NCBI GenBank assembly: GCA_032433765.1 | Contig: JAVIAB010000092.1 | Location: forward strand, 69,989,995-70,053,994 | Reading direction: 5' to 3' | DNA: 64,000 nucleotides | Source: Megaustenia siamemsis | Taxonomy: Eukaryota > Mollusca > Gastropoda > Stylommatophora > Ariophantidae | Shown: positions 49,370 through 59,439 of the stretch, piece by piece | Position numbering within the stretch: the first letter of the stretch is position 1 | How the letters are laid out: each line of letters starts with the position of its first letter | Notes under the pieces: model-generated | Seen by the model: only the letters and a program-made list of their open reading frames with translations | Told to the model about the DNA's origin: nothing | The model's database searches: none | Translations under genes and position numbers: made by a program

Positions 49370-50466
49370 CTGTTGGATAGACAAATATTCAAATACTCTT
49401 GAGAGTTTGTAGTTCTCAACGGTGCAAAAAGAAAAATAAATGCTTAAATGATCAAAAGAGTCACACACAAAAAATAATAAAAAATAAAGATTCAGGCTGG
49501 CAGACAAACAAATCTGTAACATATATCGTAGACTTGTCGGATATTTAATTTAATAACAGATTAAAGCTCTTAGGAGGTGACGCGGAGAAGATCTTACAGC
49601 CTTCTATAACTTTTTGAGTTTCAGGTTTCATATTTTTACAGCAATATCAACAATGGCTCCTCTTTAGAAACCCGTCTTTGTTTTGTAGTTAATAAGAAAG
49701 CACTATCAAGCTCACAAGTTAACTTGGGTTTAGTGTGCGAAATAATAAACTGTTATGTTAGCAAAGCACAATGTGCCACCACGTGTTTGAAACTCTGAGT
49801 ACTGGTCGAGACGTCACTGTTTATGAATTAGAAGAAAGCATCGGTCAGTTCATTGTTGATGACATTGACAGCGTATATTGGCGTGGTACCGGTGATGACC
49901 GCAAGAGCCTTCATGATAGTTTGAACATGATTGTAGCAGATGTTCAGCAGTCTTGTCCCTGTCTGTGCCGCAGTCACGTTCATCATTCAGAGGTTCTTAT
50001 CCGTAGGAAAGATGATATTTCGATCTGTTATGAGCTGTGAAAAGTCCAAAAATTCTTGTATGTTCTTTTCCATTGAACTCGAAACTGGTAGTAAACGTCA
50101 TATTTCCGGTATTCTTGTTGTTCTATGTTCTTTTCCTTTTTTATATTATTGTATATACACCTGTCTCAGATATATAGTTTCCCACTCTCCTCTAACTTGC
50201 CTACCTTATCATTTCCAGGAATACTGTTGTGACATGGAATCCTCTAATTCACAGTTCTTCTGTAAATCTGGCAGAGCTTGCAGAGTTATGAACCATTAAA
50301 ATCTTTGTTTGAGTGACCTCTCTCTGATAGACCTAACTACTAATAAAGCATTTGTAAAGAATATGCGTTTGTTTCCTTTCATTTTCTCCATTAAGAGAGT
50401 TTGAGCTGCAGTTTTCAGTACTTCATAAGTAGAGATTTGCATCATTAACTAATTAGATTAAAGCAT
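49370..50466. other. Unassigned interval with weak gene-like signals
   Basis: An ATG-initiated 89-codon plus-strand frame (49771-50040, MCHHVFETLSTGRDVTVYEL ...), an acceptor-like CTTATCATTTCCAG at 50218, and an AATAAA at about 50342 could be the tail of a gene. The frames do not join convincingly. The same stretch is also partly open on the minus strand. I do not call a gene. Confidence 0.25.
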
Positions 50467-50477
50467 AATATTAGTGG

Positions 50478-50738
50478 AGACCCGCGATAGCTCAGTGGTT
50501 AGTGAGCTGGACTACTAAGGACAAGAGGTTGGGTTCGATCCTGATCGAGGCTTCCAGGTTCACCCAGCCTTTAATGGGTACCGGATATTTTTCTGGGAAA
50601 TAAAGCAGCACGGGCGTAATACCGACCACATTGCCCCAAAAATCATGTGCTGAAAGTCTGTAAAAATTATGGTCACTAACACCATATTCCCTATACGCCA
50701 CTTGGGCGTGACGGGGGCACTTTAATTTCACTTTTTAA
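50478..50738 (+). repeat. tRNA-derived SINE, plus strand, with TSD
   Basis: The tRNA-like head has A box TAGCTCAGTGGTTAG (50488-50502) and B box GGTTCGATCC (50532-50541). The body includes CACCCAGCCTTTAATGGGTA and ATTCCCTATACGCCACTTGG. It is flanked by an exact 11-bp target-site duplication AATATTAGTGG (50467-50477 and 50739-50749). The second copy lies in opposite orientation at 51122-51376. Confidence 0.92.
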
Positions 50739-50749
50739 AATATTAGTGG

Positions 50750-51121
50750 TAAATATGGGAGGCAAACAATGTTCATGTACAAATTACACAAATTTTGATT
50801 ATCTAGGACTATGTTAACGAAAATGAATACACCCTCACGAATTAAATATTTAGAGTCAACGAAATTAGCTGAAAAAAACAGACGTTTACTAGAATGTGAG
50901 TACCCACAAATGTTCCCAACATGCAACATGACCTGAACTTGCCCACACCAATGTCCTGTCTATGAAATCTTACCAGAGTTTACGAGCTTCGACTTGAGTC
51001 CAGGATATGGAGGACAGATGTTCGTGATTTCCGTGGGAAACTTTTTGCTAATATTTTTTGTTCTATCATAAAGAAATGACAAAGACACAAGACCAGTGTG
51101 TGGTTGTGCATATATATATAT
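50750..51121. other. Interval between inverted SINE copies
   Basis: AT-rich; no gene seen. It forms the loop between two inverted SINEs. Confidence 0.5.
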
Positions 51122-51376
51122 AAAAGTAAAGTACCCCCGTCACGCCAAGTGGCGTATAGGGAATATGGTGTTAGTGACCATACATTTTACAGACCTTCAG
51201 CACATGATTTTTGGGATAACGCGGTCGGTATTACGCCCGTGCCGCTTTTACTTTCCCAGAAAAAAATTCGGTACCCATTTAAGGCTGGGTGAAACCGGAA
51301 GCCGTCGGGTGGGATCGAACCCTACCCCTTGTCCATTGTAGTCCAGTTCACTAACCACTGAGCTATCGCGGCTTCC
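51122..51376 (-). repeat. tRNA-derived SINE, minus strand
   Basis: Inverted copy of the SINE at 50478. Read on the minus strand the A box is TAGCTCAGTGGTTAG and the B box GGTTCGATCC. The flanks are (AT)n runs, so the target-site duplication is ambiguous. Confidence 0.9.
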
Positions 51377-51378
51377 AT

Positions 51379-51379
<1 letters not shown>

Positions 51380-51428
<49 letters not shown>
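51380..51428. repeat. (AT)n microsatellite
   Basis: Uninterrupted AT dinucleotides beside the SINE head. Confidence 0.97.
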
Positions 51429-51431
<3 letters not shown>

Positions 51432-51548
51432 TGTGTGTGTGTTTATGAATATATGTAGTTATAATCGAGATTACGATTCAGATAGCAGACAGAATTTCCG
51501 ACTTAGATTAAGATGGAGTATCTAGAGCGGGCAAAGAAGGTGGCACAT

Positions 51549-51843
51549 GCTAAGGAGTCAGTAGTGGGGTGTGATAAGCACTCTAAGGTATGGTGACAGC
51601 TTTACAAGGCTGTATTCTTCAGAATACAAGGACAACGACAACAAACGATAAAATACAATTAACTGCAAGTACAAGTTTGATGATAAAGTATAGAAGGATA
51701 GGAGAAGTCAGATGGTGCGATAATAAAATAGAGATATATAAGAAGGCCACAGGCCGAAACGTCAGTATTGTGTTGTGTTCCTCCCTTGTAAAGCTGTCAC
51801 CATACCTTGGAGTGCTTATCACACCCCACTACTGGCTCCTTGC
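51549..51843. repeat. Short fold-back: 60-bp inverted repeats
   Basis: Left arm 51549-51609 (GCTAAGGAGTCAGTAGTGGG ... GCTTTACAAGG) and right arm 51784-51843 are reverse complements with only two or three mismatches. They are separated by 174 bp. The loop includes GGCCGAAACGTC, a motif seen in some molluscan repeats. The class is unknown: it could be a MITE with long TIRs or a hairpin-forming locus. Confidence 0.88.
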
Positions 51844-52943
51844 TACCAGTTATACTGCAGCATTGTTTATTTCCCTGTCCCCTGACACAAGCTAAGACTA
51901 AGATAGTCACGGAAGAGACTAAGAGATTCAGCCAACGAGATCGACTAAGTTATAAAAGATAATTATACAGAGAAAACGTCAGATGTGACAGACAGACATG
52001 AAGGGAAGCAGACAAACAGACACAAAAGTTAGATACAACAAAAACTTTATCAATGAGGTAATGATTTGATAGTCAACGGTCAACAGTCATTTGACACAAG
52101 CAATATAGAATATACAAAAAATTCATATAGGAAAAGGTGTATCTTGGTCTACGCCCTATGGGCCGGTTACGGCTCGAAAGGTCAATAGATAGATATATAG
52201 ATAGATAGAATATAGAATATAGATTAACAGGATCTAGGGTTGTGAAGTACCATAGATAGGATTTGTCCACATATACTGGACAGATAAGGACGAGAGATGT
52301 CATTTTCCCCCTTCAGCGAGCCAGTTGCTCTTCTTTATCAACTGAGTCGGTTGACTCCAGAGGGTTTGAACCAAAGTTCACATTATCAGTGTGTTATTAC
52401 AACGTTGCTCTATTGCTAGTCAATTATCCGATTAATCAATTTAATTTGTTTGTAAATTAATGTGTCAGTCAATTCGCCAAATTGGTGAGTTTTGTTTGTT
52501 TGTTTGTTTTTTTGTTTTTGAATATTCAATTCGTAAACTTAATGAGTTTTTGTTTTATTCAATTCGTTAACTTTGTGCGTTTTTTGTTATTCATTTAGCT
52601 TGTTAATTAATCAGTCAGATAGTTAGTTATTTAATCAGATAATTTATTACTTAGCTATTCACTTAGTTATTTATTTAGATATTTACTTATTAATTAAATC
52701 ACTTTGTTTAGTCGATTAGTTAATTTATTAGTTGATTAGTTGGCAGAACGAAGGTCTTTCTAGAAACAGTCTAAAAGTTATATCGTTTTCCCTCCATACA
52801 TTTTGCCTTGATAAACAGATAGAGGACAAAATACAATGCAGTGTCTCGTTGTCTATGAAGGCATACTAAACATCAATTCCCGCATTAATCAAATAGACGA
52901 TTGATTTTACATACAATATTGTTGTTCTTTTTAACATTATTTG
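51844..52943. other. Unassigned interval with (TAGA)n
   Basis: Contains a short (TAGA)n stretch (52187-52210), a TTTGTTTG run (52490-52518) and TTAGTTA-rich low-complexity sequence (52600-52745). No gene is seen. Confidence 0.5.
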
Positions 52944-52955
52944 ATGTCATAATCA
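52944..52955 (+). repeat. Target-site duplication of RTE LINE (5')
   Basis: TGATGTCATAAT, repeated exactly at 54763-54774. Confidence 0.9.
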
Positions 52956-54762
52956 CAAAATATTGCACAAAGAGATCCAAAACAAGTGCAGAGAAGCAAA
53001 GGAAGGATGGTTAAAACAGAAATGTGAAGAAATGGAAAAACAACAAAAGAAAGACTCAAAATTTATGCACAATCAGTTAAATGAATTAACAGGAAGAAAA
53101 GAAGTCAAAGTTTCAGGATGTGTGAAATCAAAGGAAGGAAATATAATGATGGAACAGGAGAAGACAATGGAAAGATGGACAGAATATATCAGTCAACTCT
53201 ATGATGATGAAAGACCAGAATTGAACAAATCAAATGAAGACACAGGACCACCAATAATGCAGAGTGAAGTGGAGGACGCAATTCAACACATGAAAAGAGG
53301 CAAAGCTCCAGGTCCTGACAATATAACAATCGAAGAGATAAATGCATTAGGAGAGCTGGGAGTAGAAGTCATAACAAAATTACTCAATGACATATATAAC
53401 ACTGGACACATACCCGAATATCTACTAAAATCTATCTTTGTAGCCATACCGAAGAAGTCAGGAGCCACTAATTGTGAAGACCATCGCACTATTAGTCTCA
53501 TGAGCCACATGACTAAAATATTACTAAGAATAATCATGAGACGTGTACGGAACAAAATAAAACCAGAAATAAGTGAGGAACAATGTAGATTTGTGGAAGG
53601 AAAAGGCACCAATAATGCTATATACATCTTAAGAACATTGACAGAAAGATCTATAGAGGTAAAGAAAGATCTATATATGTGCTTTATAGACTACACGAAA
53701 GCATTTGACAAAGTAAAGCATGTGGAAATAATCAATATGCTGGATAAATTAAACATTGATGGCAAGGATCTGCGAATAATAAAAAAACATGTACTGGCAA
53801 CAAACAGCAGCTATACGAATTAATAACCAAACAGTACAATTCCAATATATAAAACAAGGAGCCAGACAAGGCTGTGTTCTGTCACCGGATTTGTTTTCAC
53901 TTTACAGCGAATATATTATGAGATCAATAGTAGACAAAAATGGAATTGAAGCCAACGGTCACAACATAAATAATTTGCGATATGCGGATGACACAGTCTT
54001 AATAGCAGAGACAGAGAACGAACTACAAGAAATGATAGACATAATAGTAAAAGAAAGCAACAAGAAAGGTCTCAGTCTGAATAGTAAGAAAACAGAAGTA
54101 ATGGTTATATCGAAGAAACAATCATCACCATCATGCAGCATAAAAATAAACGAGACAAATCTGAAACAAGTGCAACGTTTCAAATACTTGGACACAATAA
54201 TAACATCAGATGAGAGATGCACCACAGAAATAAAAAGCAAAAAAGCTCAGGCCAAAATAGCATTTCAGAAAATTTAAAATATCTTATGCAACAAATCTAT
54301 GTCAATAAAAATGAGAAAGAGAGTTCATCGGTGCTATACAGAACCAATTCTGACCTATGGAAGCGAATCATGGACAGTAGACAAACAAATGAAAAGACGA
54401 TTAGAGGCCACAGAGATGGGATTTCTCAGAAGAATGTTGAAAGTTCCCTGGACAGCTAAAAAGACCAGTGAGGAAGTTCTCAAAGAGGCCAACACAAAAA
54501 GGGAGCTCTTAAAAACATCAGAGAGAAGCAATCAACATTTTTCGGGCACATCATGAGAAGAGGAAAGTTCGAATACTTGGTTACAACTGGCAAAATAAAA
54601 GGAAAGAGAGATCGCGGACGACAAAGAAAGAAAATACTGGATAGCTTGGTGTCATGGCATGGAAAACAGTCAACAACAGAACTGATACGATGCACTGTGG
54701 ATAGCAGATTGTGGAGGGACATGATCACCTACGCCAAACGGTATGGCACATGATGATGATGA
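52956..54762 (+). pseudogene. 5'-truncated RTE-type LINE reverse transcriptase
   Basis: A ~1.8-kb LINE copy lacking the 5' endonuclease. It begins in the linker (HKEIQNKCREAKEGWLKQKC) and continues through KRGKAPGPDNITIEEI and PEYLLKSIFVAIPKKSG to the reverse transcriptase motifs: FIDYTKAFDKV (motif A), KQGARQGCVLSPDLF (motif B) and YADDTVLI (motif C). The C-terminal LTYGSESWTVDKQ, WTAKKTSEEVL and YLVTTGKIKGKRDRGRQR follow. It ends in LWRDMITYAKRYGT, a stop and a (TGA)n tail. The frame is broken by an A-run frameshift near 53782, an in-frame TAA at 54275-54277 and another A-run shift near 54512. It is flanked by the 12-bp duplication TGATGTCATAAT. It is dead but young enough to keep its target site. 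It defines the family of the short 3' fragments elsewhere in the window. Confidence 0.95.
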
Positions 54763-54932
54763 TGATGTCATAATTTCCTAAAGCTGCCGTTGAACATTAT
54801 ATTTACATAAACAACTAGTGGCCACTTTGAGCACGAACTGCCTTTGTCTAATGTTTTTTTTTCCTAATATGAACAAATATATGTATCTGCAAAAATACCG
54901 CTGGCTTAATTATTTGACAAAGGTTAATAATA

Positions 54933-56342
54933 CAGGGTTTTTTTAAAGTCGCAGTGCAGTGAATTTCTACTCTCGGAAGAAAAAACGTCACCAGAAATGC
55001 GGTTAACTAATGCGTCACACAAATTGTAAAATAAATGGTATTATTCAAATATACTTGACTGCTATCGGCGAGCTTATAATGGGTAATGTTGGTATTAACA
55101 CAATAAAGTTGTGCCTAAAGCATATGTTGAAAATGTCCACCACGGGCCTCAAGACATGTCGCGATTCGTCTTTCCATATTTGCGAAAACCTTCAGAATAA
55201 TGTCTGGTGATATTTGTTTAATCTTGTCTACTATTTCAGTCTTTAGGTCATTAATTGTCTGCGGATTATTTTCATAAACGTTCCCCTTCAATGCCCCCCA
55301 CAGATAATAATCTGGGGGTGTTAGATCTGGTGAACGAGCTGGCCAGATTCCACGTGAAATAATGCGATTTGCAAATATGCTTTCTAAATAATTGAGTGTT
55401 GTTGTGGCTGTGTGTGCTGTTGCCCCATCCTGCTGAAGCCAGGATTCCATAATTTCCCGTTCTGTAAGGTGTGCTATGAACGGTTCCAGAATTAAAGTAC
55501 GGTAACGTTCTGCATTTATTGTTTCATTAAAAATATAGGTCCTATTATCCGCATACGACTTATAGCGCACCACACTCCGACTTTTTGATCGTAAAGCGGC
55601 ACTTGATGAAATTCATGGGGGTTTTCACTGCTCCACAGCCGATTGTTCTGACTGTTCACATAACCGGATAAATGAAACCAGGCCTCATCAGTGAAAAAAG
55701 TGACGTCAAGGATGGCAGCGCCATGTTCATAAATAAAATTCTGAAACCACATGCAGTAGTTTAAACGGGATTCATAATCTCTTTCTTGGAGTTGAGACAC
55801 TTCAGTTAATTTGTATGGACGATAGTGTAGTTCACTTCTTAAAACCTTGTGAACAGAACTCTTAGATATTTGCACCTGTTGAGACAAGTGGTTTAAAGAT
55901 GCATTTGGACTCATTGTAATTCTGTCTTGGAGTTCCATAATTTGGTCTTGTGAAATTGAAGGTCTTCCAGATCGGTATGCATCTACCACACTACCGGTTT
56001 CACGAAACTTTTTGATAAATTTTGTAACAGAATTTCGGTGAGGGACTTGTGAGTCTGGAAATTTCCTCACGAATTGTCTAATGACCTCATCCGTATATTT
56101 ACCGCTATTACGAAAGACATGCTCAACCAGAAATACCCTGTTTTCAATCGTCAACACCATTTCCTTCAAGCAATGAGACAGTGAAAGTAGCGTAGTGCCC
56201 GTCCTTTACGTAAATAAAACCTTAAAGGAAGCAGCGGTTTGTTCATAAATGTGGTTTACAAAATTGTGGTACGTAGATGATGATTACGTCATTTACTGAA
56301 TATTAGAAATATTCACTGCACTGCGACTTTACGAACACCCTG
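54933..56342 (-). mobile_element. Tc1/mariner-type DNA transposon with TIRs
   Basis: A ~1.41-kb element flanked by TA. The two ends are inverted repeats of about 35 bp starting CAGGGT and sharing TAAAGTCGCAGTGCAGTGAA. It encodes one transposase on the minus strand. Confidence 0.93.
55115..56160 (-). pseudogene. Mariner-superfamily transposase, single frameshift
   Basis: Starts at an ATG (MVLTIENRVFLVEHVF) and shows the paired helix-turn-helix N-terminus (VIRQFVRKFPDSQVPHRNSV, then SLNHLSQQVQISKSSVHKVL). The catalytic region follows: TFFTDEAWFHLSGY (first Asp), WLQQDGATAHT (second Asp) and SPDLTPPDYYLWG (third, an Asp in the position where Tc1 has Glu). I count 38 residues between the second and third Asp; mariner proper has 34. 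One single-base frameshift in a T run near 55530 separates the two halves, and no other break was seen. Cut-and-paste transposase of the DDE/D class. The shift could be real or a sequencing error. The adjoining TIRs look functional. Confidence 0.92.
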
Positions 56343-56734
56343 TAGCTGGGACCATTATTAATAGGCCAAGAATATGTAATTTCAAGAACAAAATAAAATA
56401 AAATATTAACATAGGAATCATTTTATACATTTTTCCACATAAAATTGTTTTGTGAATGCTCTTGACAAAGAAAGTCAACGGATATCACTGCTCAATAATT
56501 GCAATGAAGAGGAAATGAACAAATATATATATTTTTTTAACTGAATCAGTTTCGTGTTTAGAACGAATCAAGAAACCAAGAGAACAATTTCTTTAAAGTG
56601 GATAAATAAAGTGGATATCAGGAATTGACAAAAAAAAACTGAAACAAAGACACACAGTGGGAACCTGACTTGGGGTGTCCTGTGAAGGATGGCAAGAGAT
56701 TTTATGAATTTAGATATTTTGTTTTTTTTCTACA
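56343..56734. other. Unassigned interval
   Basis: AT-rich with short A and T runs; nothing recognised. Confidence 0.5.
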
Positions 56735-57122
56735 AAACATAACTGTATCTGACTGCTTGTGTCAGGAATAGGCAGAAAGTTGTCAGTAACTATATCTGAC
56801 TGCTTGCGTCAGGTATGGGCAGAAAGTTGTCAGTAACTGTATCTGACTGCTTGTGTCAGGTATGGGCAGAAAGTTGTCAGTAACTGTATCTGACTGCTTG
56901 CGTCAGGAATAGGCAGAAAGTTGTCAGTAACTGTATCTGACTGCTTGTGTCAGGAATAGGCAGAAAGTTGTCAGTAACTGTATCTGACTGCTTGTGTCAG
57001 GAATAGGCAGAAAGTTGTCAGTAACTGTATCTGACTGCTTGCGTCAGGTATGGGCAGAAAGTTGTCAGTAACTGTATCTGACTGCTTGCGTCAGGTATGA
57101 GCAGAAAGTTGTCAGTAACTAT
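56735..57122 (+). repeat. 47-bp minisatellite, left array
   Basis: About eight units of 47 bp with core GTATCTGACTGCTTGYGTCA followed by GGNATRGGCAGAAAGTTGTC. The unit resembles the family A head. The array begins directly after ACAAAACATAACTG, as in that head. Confidence 0.95.
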
Positions 57123-58116
57123 TAAGGGGTTCAGGCAAAGAAATGCAAATGAATGCATAAAAATGCGAAACTGCAGTAAAGAAGAATGTGAGGGAAAATT
57201 GAAAAAAAAATGGTATAGTAAAAGCTTTACGTGATTAGTAGACGACACAGATTAGAACGACGTTTCTGCTCAATAGCCCTTCAGCAGGAACAAACAAACA
57301 ACACGCAAACACAGATATGTAAGTAAATAAAACTAATCCTACATAGCTAACTAGTTAAACATCCAAAGCAAAATAATCGAAATTGGTTGAAGAAAAGAAA
57401 ATGACTTCCCTGTGCCGTGGACCGTGGTCAGAATGGGAAAGGAATGGTCACACGGGTGCAGCTGTAATTATACCCTCTGGTCAGGTGAAGGGTTCTAAAA
57501 ATACACGAGTGGGGGGGACGCTGTCTTGGTTATCTCGACTGCAAAGACACTGACAATGTCTAAAAGTATCTAAGGGCCCATAAATACACGTATACACACA
57601 CACATATCGTGTACACATATATACACGTACAAATAGACATGCACATACCTATACATATCAACATACACATACATATACATACATATACATGTATATGCAT
57701 ACATACATGCACCCATATACATGAATATATGTATACCAATACCCATACATTTGAACACATACAAGCATGTGCACACCCATACGGGGACAATCATATATGT
57801 GTAGAAAAGTGCGCATAACGCACACATAACCAGAAGAGTTCACACCGGGGTCAGTGTACAAACACAAAGGAGAAAGAATAGAACAGTAGAACAACGGGTA
57901 CTCTAAAGGCGGAAAGAGTGAGATGTCTGAGAGTGGGGAACAATAAAAATATATGAGGGGTAAGTAGCACAGAAAAAAGGGTTATAGGAGAACACCGACG
58001 TGTCTCAATGGGGACTAGTGGAGGAGAACTATGAATAGCATGGCATAGTAGATAGACTAAAGAGCCCAAACATGGGCAGTAGAGACGGATATGCAAAAGG
58101 GAAGGAGTAACCGAAA
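57123..58116 (-). other. 1-kb segment separating two matching minisatellite arrays
   Basis: Contains CAGAAACGTCGTTCTAATCT read on the minus strand (57245-57265) and a (CATA)-rich microsatellite at 57585-57745. Open minus-strand frames are present but they are low-complexity or lack motifs. It probably inserted into, or grew within, a single older 47-bp array. Confidence 0.5.
57585..57745. repeat. Imperfect (CATA/CACATA)n microsatellite
   Basis: Repeated ACATAC, ATATAC and CACATAC words. The His/Ile/Tyr- or Cys/Val/Tyr-rich open frames across it are by-products. Confidence 0.9.
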
Positions 58117-58472
58117 GGAAACTAACTGCTTCAGTCAGGTATTGCCAGAAAGTTGTCAGTAACTATACCTGACTACTTGAGTCAGGTATGGCAGAAAGTT
58201 GTCAGTAACTATATCTGACTACTTGAGTCAGGTATGGGCAGAAAGTTGTCAGTAACTATATCTGACTACTTGAGTCAGGTATGGGCAGAAAGTTGTCAGT
58301 AACTACATATGACTACTTGAGTCAGGTATGGGCAGAAAGTTGTCAGTAACTACATATGACTGCTTGAGTCAGGTATGGGCAGAAAGTTGTCAGTAACTAT
58401 ATCTGACTACTTGAGTCAGGTATGGGAAGAAAGTTGTCAGTAACTATATATGACTGCTTGAGTCAGGATTAG
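58117..58472 (+). repeat. 47-bp minisatellite, right array
   Basis: About seven units of the same 47-bp repeat, homogenised for the ACTTGAGTCAGGTATGGGCA version, which is rare in the left array. Confidence 0.95.
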
Positions 58473-59439
58473 CGACCCAAAACAGATGAAGACCCTATTC
58501 AACTTCCCTATGGTGTCCTATGGTGGATTATGACAGAGACTAACCGTCTGATGAAGCGAATAGGAAGCGATGATGTAAAACAATCAAATACCTAACAATG
58601 CAATGCTTCTGTCTCATGTATTGAAGAGAGAGCTGCAGGTTTCATAAGACTATTTACTCAGATATAACGCCCTTTCAGTGACGACATATAGGCGGAGTAA
58701 TCCACGAACGAAACTCGGAAAGCACGAACGTAAAGATAACTATCTTATCTAGAAAGAAATAAAACGAAAACTAACCTGCTGAAGACATGTCTAATCTCCA
58801 TTAACAAGCCACCAGCATGTTGCTTCCATGCATCTACACAGCACATAATGCAAGCCGTAAGATGGCTGAACTTTCAACAACTGAAAACACCCACATACTT
58901 GCAAGTAGTCAAGTGAATGAAATACGTTAAGTCTCCCTGCCCGTGTCATAAGCTCTGACGCAAATCTTGACCCGGGAATATCAACCTGACGAGATACACC
59001 ATTTATTTAAATACTGGTTTATAGCTCGTCAAAAACAACGTAAAAAGAACAACAGAAGAGATAAGGAAGAGCCTCTTCGCACTTCGTGCGTGACATATAG
59101 AAAGTATGATGCTCCTGTCATATTTTTTTAATCATCGGGACACTTTTCGGTAATATGGCCAACATGACGCCAAGTCGTCGATATAAAAAATGAAAACTTT
59201 TTTTTTTTTAAACCACATCATAATTTATTTATTTCAATGCAAAAAAAAAAAACACATAAACAGTCTGAACTTATTACAAGACATGGGAAAAATACAGAAG
59301 AGAAATGATAGACGGAAATGTGTAAAATAAAGAAGACCGGTGAATTAAATGGCATCGTAGTAATTAAATAGGAAATAACAGTAGAGGCAGCTTGTTGATG
59401 TCAGTTGATGTAGTTTTGCTCTTCAGCGTCGAGAGGAGA
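58473..59439. other. Unassigned interval
   Basis: No gene or repeat recognised. There are homopolymer A and T runs at 59196-59260. Confidence 0.5.

Noticed and set aside
49771..50299. Plus-strand gene ending in a Cys-rich tail (EYCCD...FCKSGRACRV) with polyadenylation signal
   Set aside because: The two frames cannot be joined with good splice sites, and the minus strand is partly open in the same place; not enough to call.
50480..50560. Functional tRNA gene
   Set aside because: Good A and B boxes, but it is fused to a 200-bp body, has a target-site duplication and has an inverted second copy, so it is a SINE head.
54740..54770. Independent (GAT)n microsatellite
   Set aside because: It is the 3' tail of the RTE LINE, directly before the target-site duplication.
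57560..57894. Cys/Tyr/Val-rich and His/Ile-rich open frames
   Set aside because: Translation of a CATA-type microsatellite.
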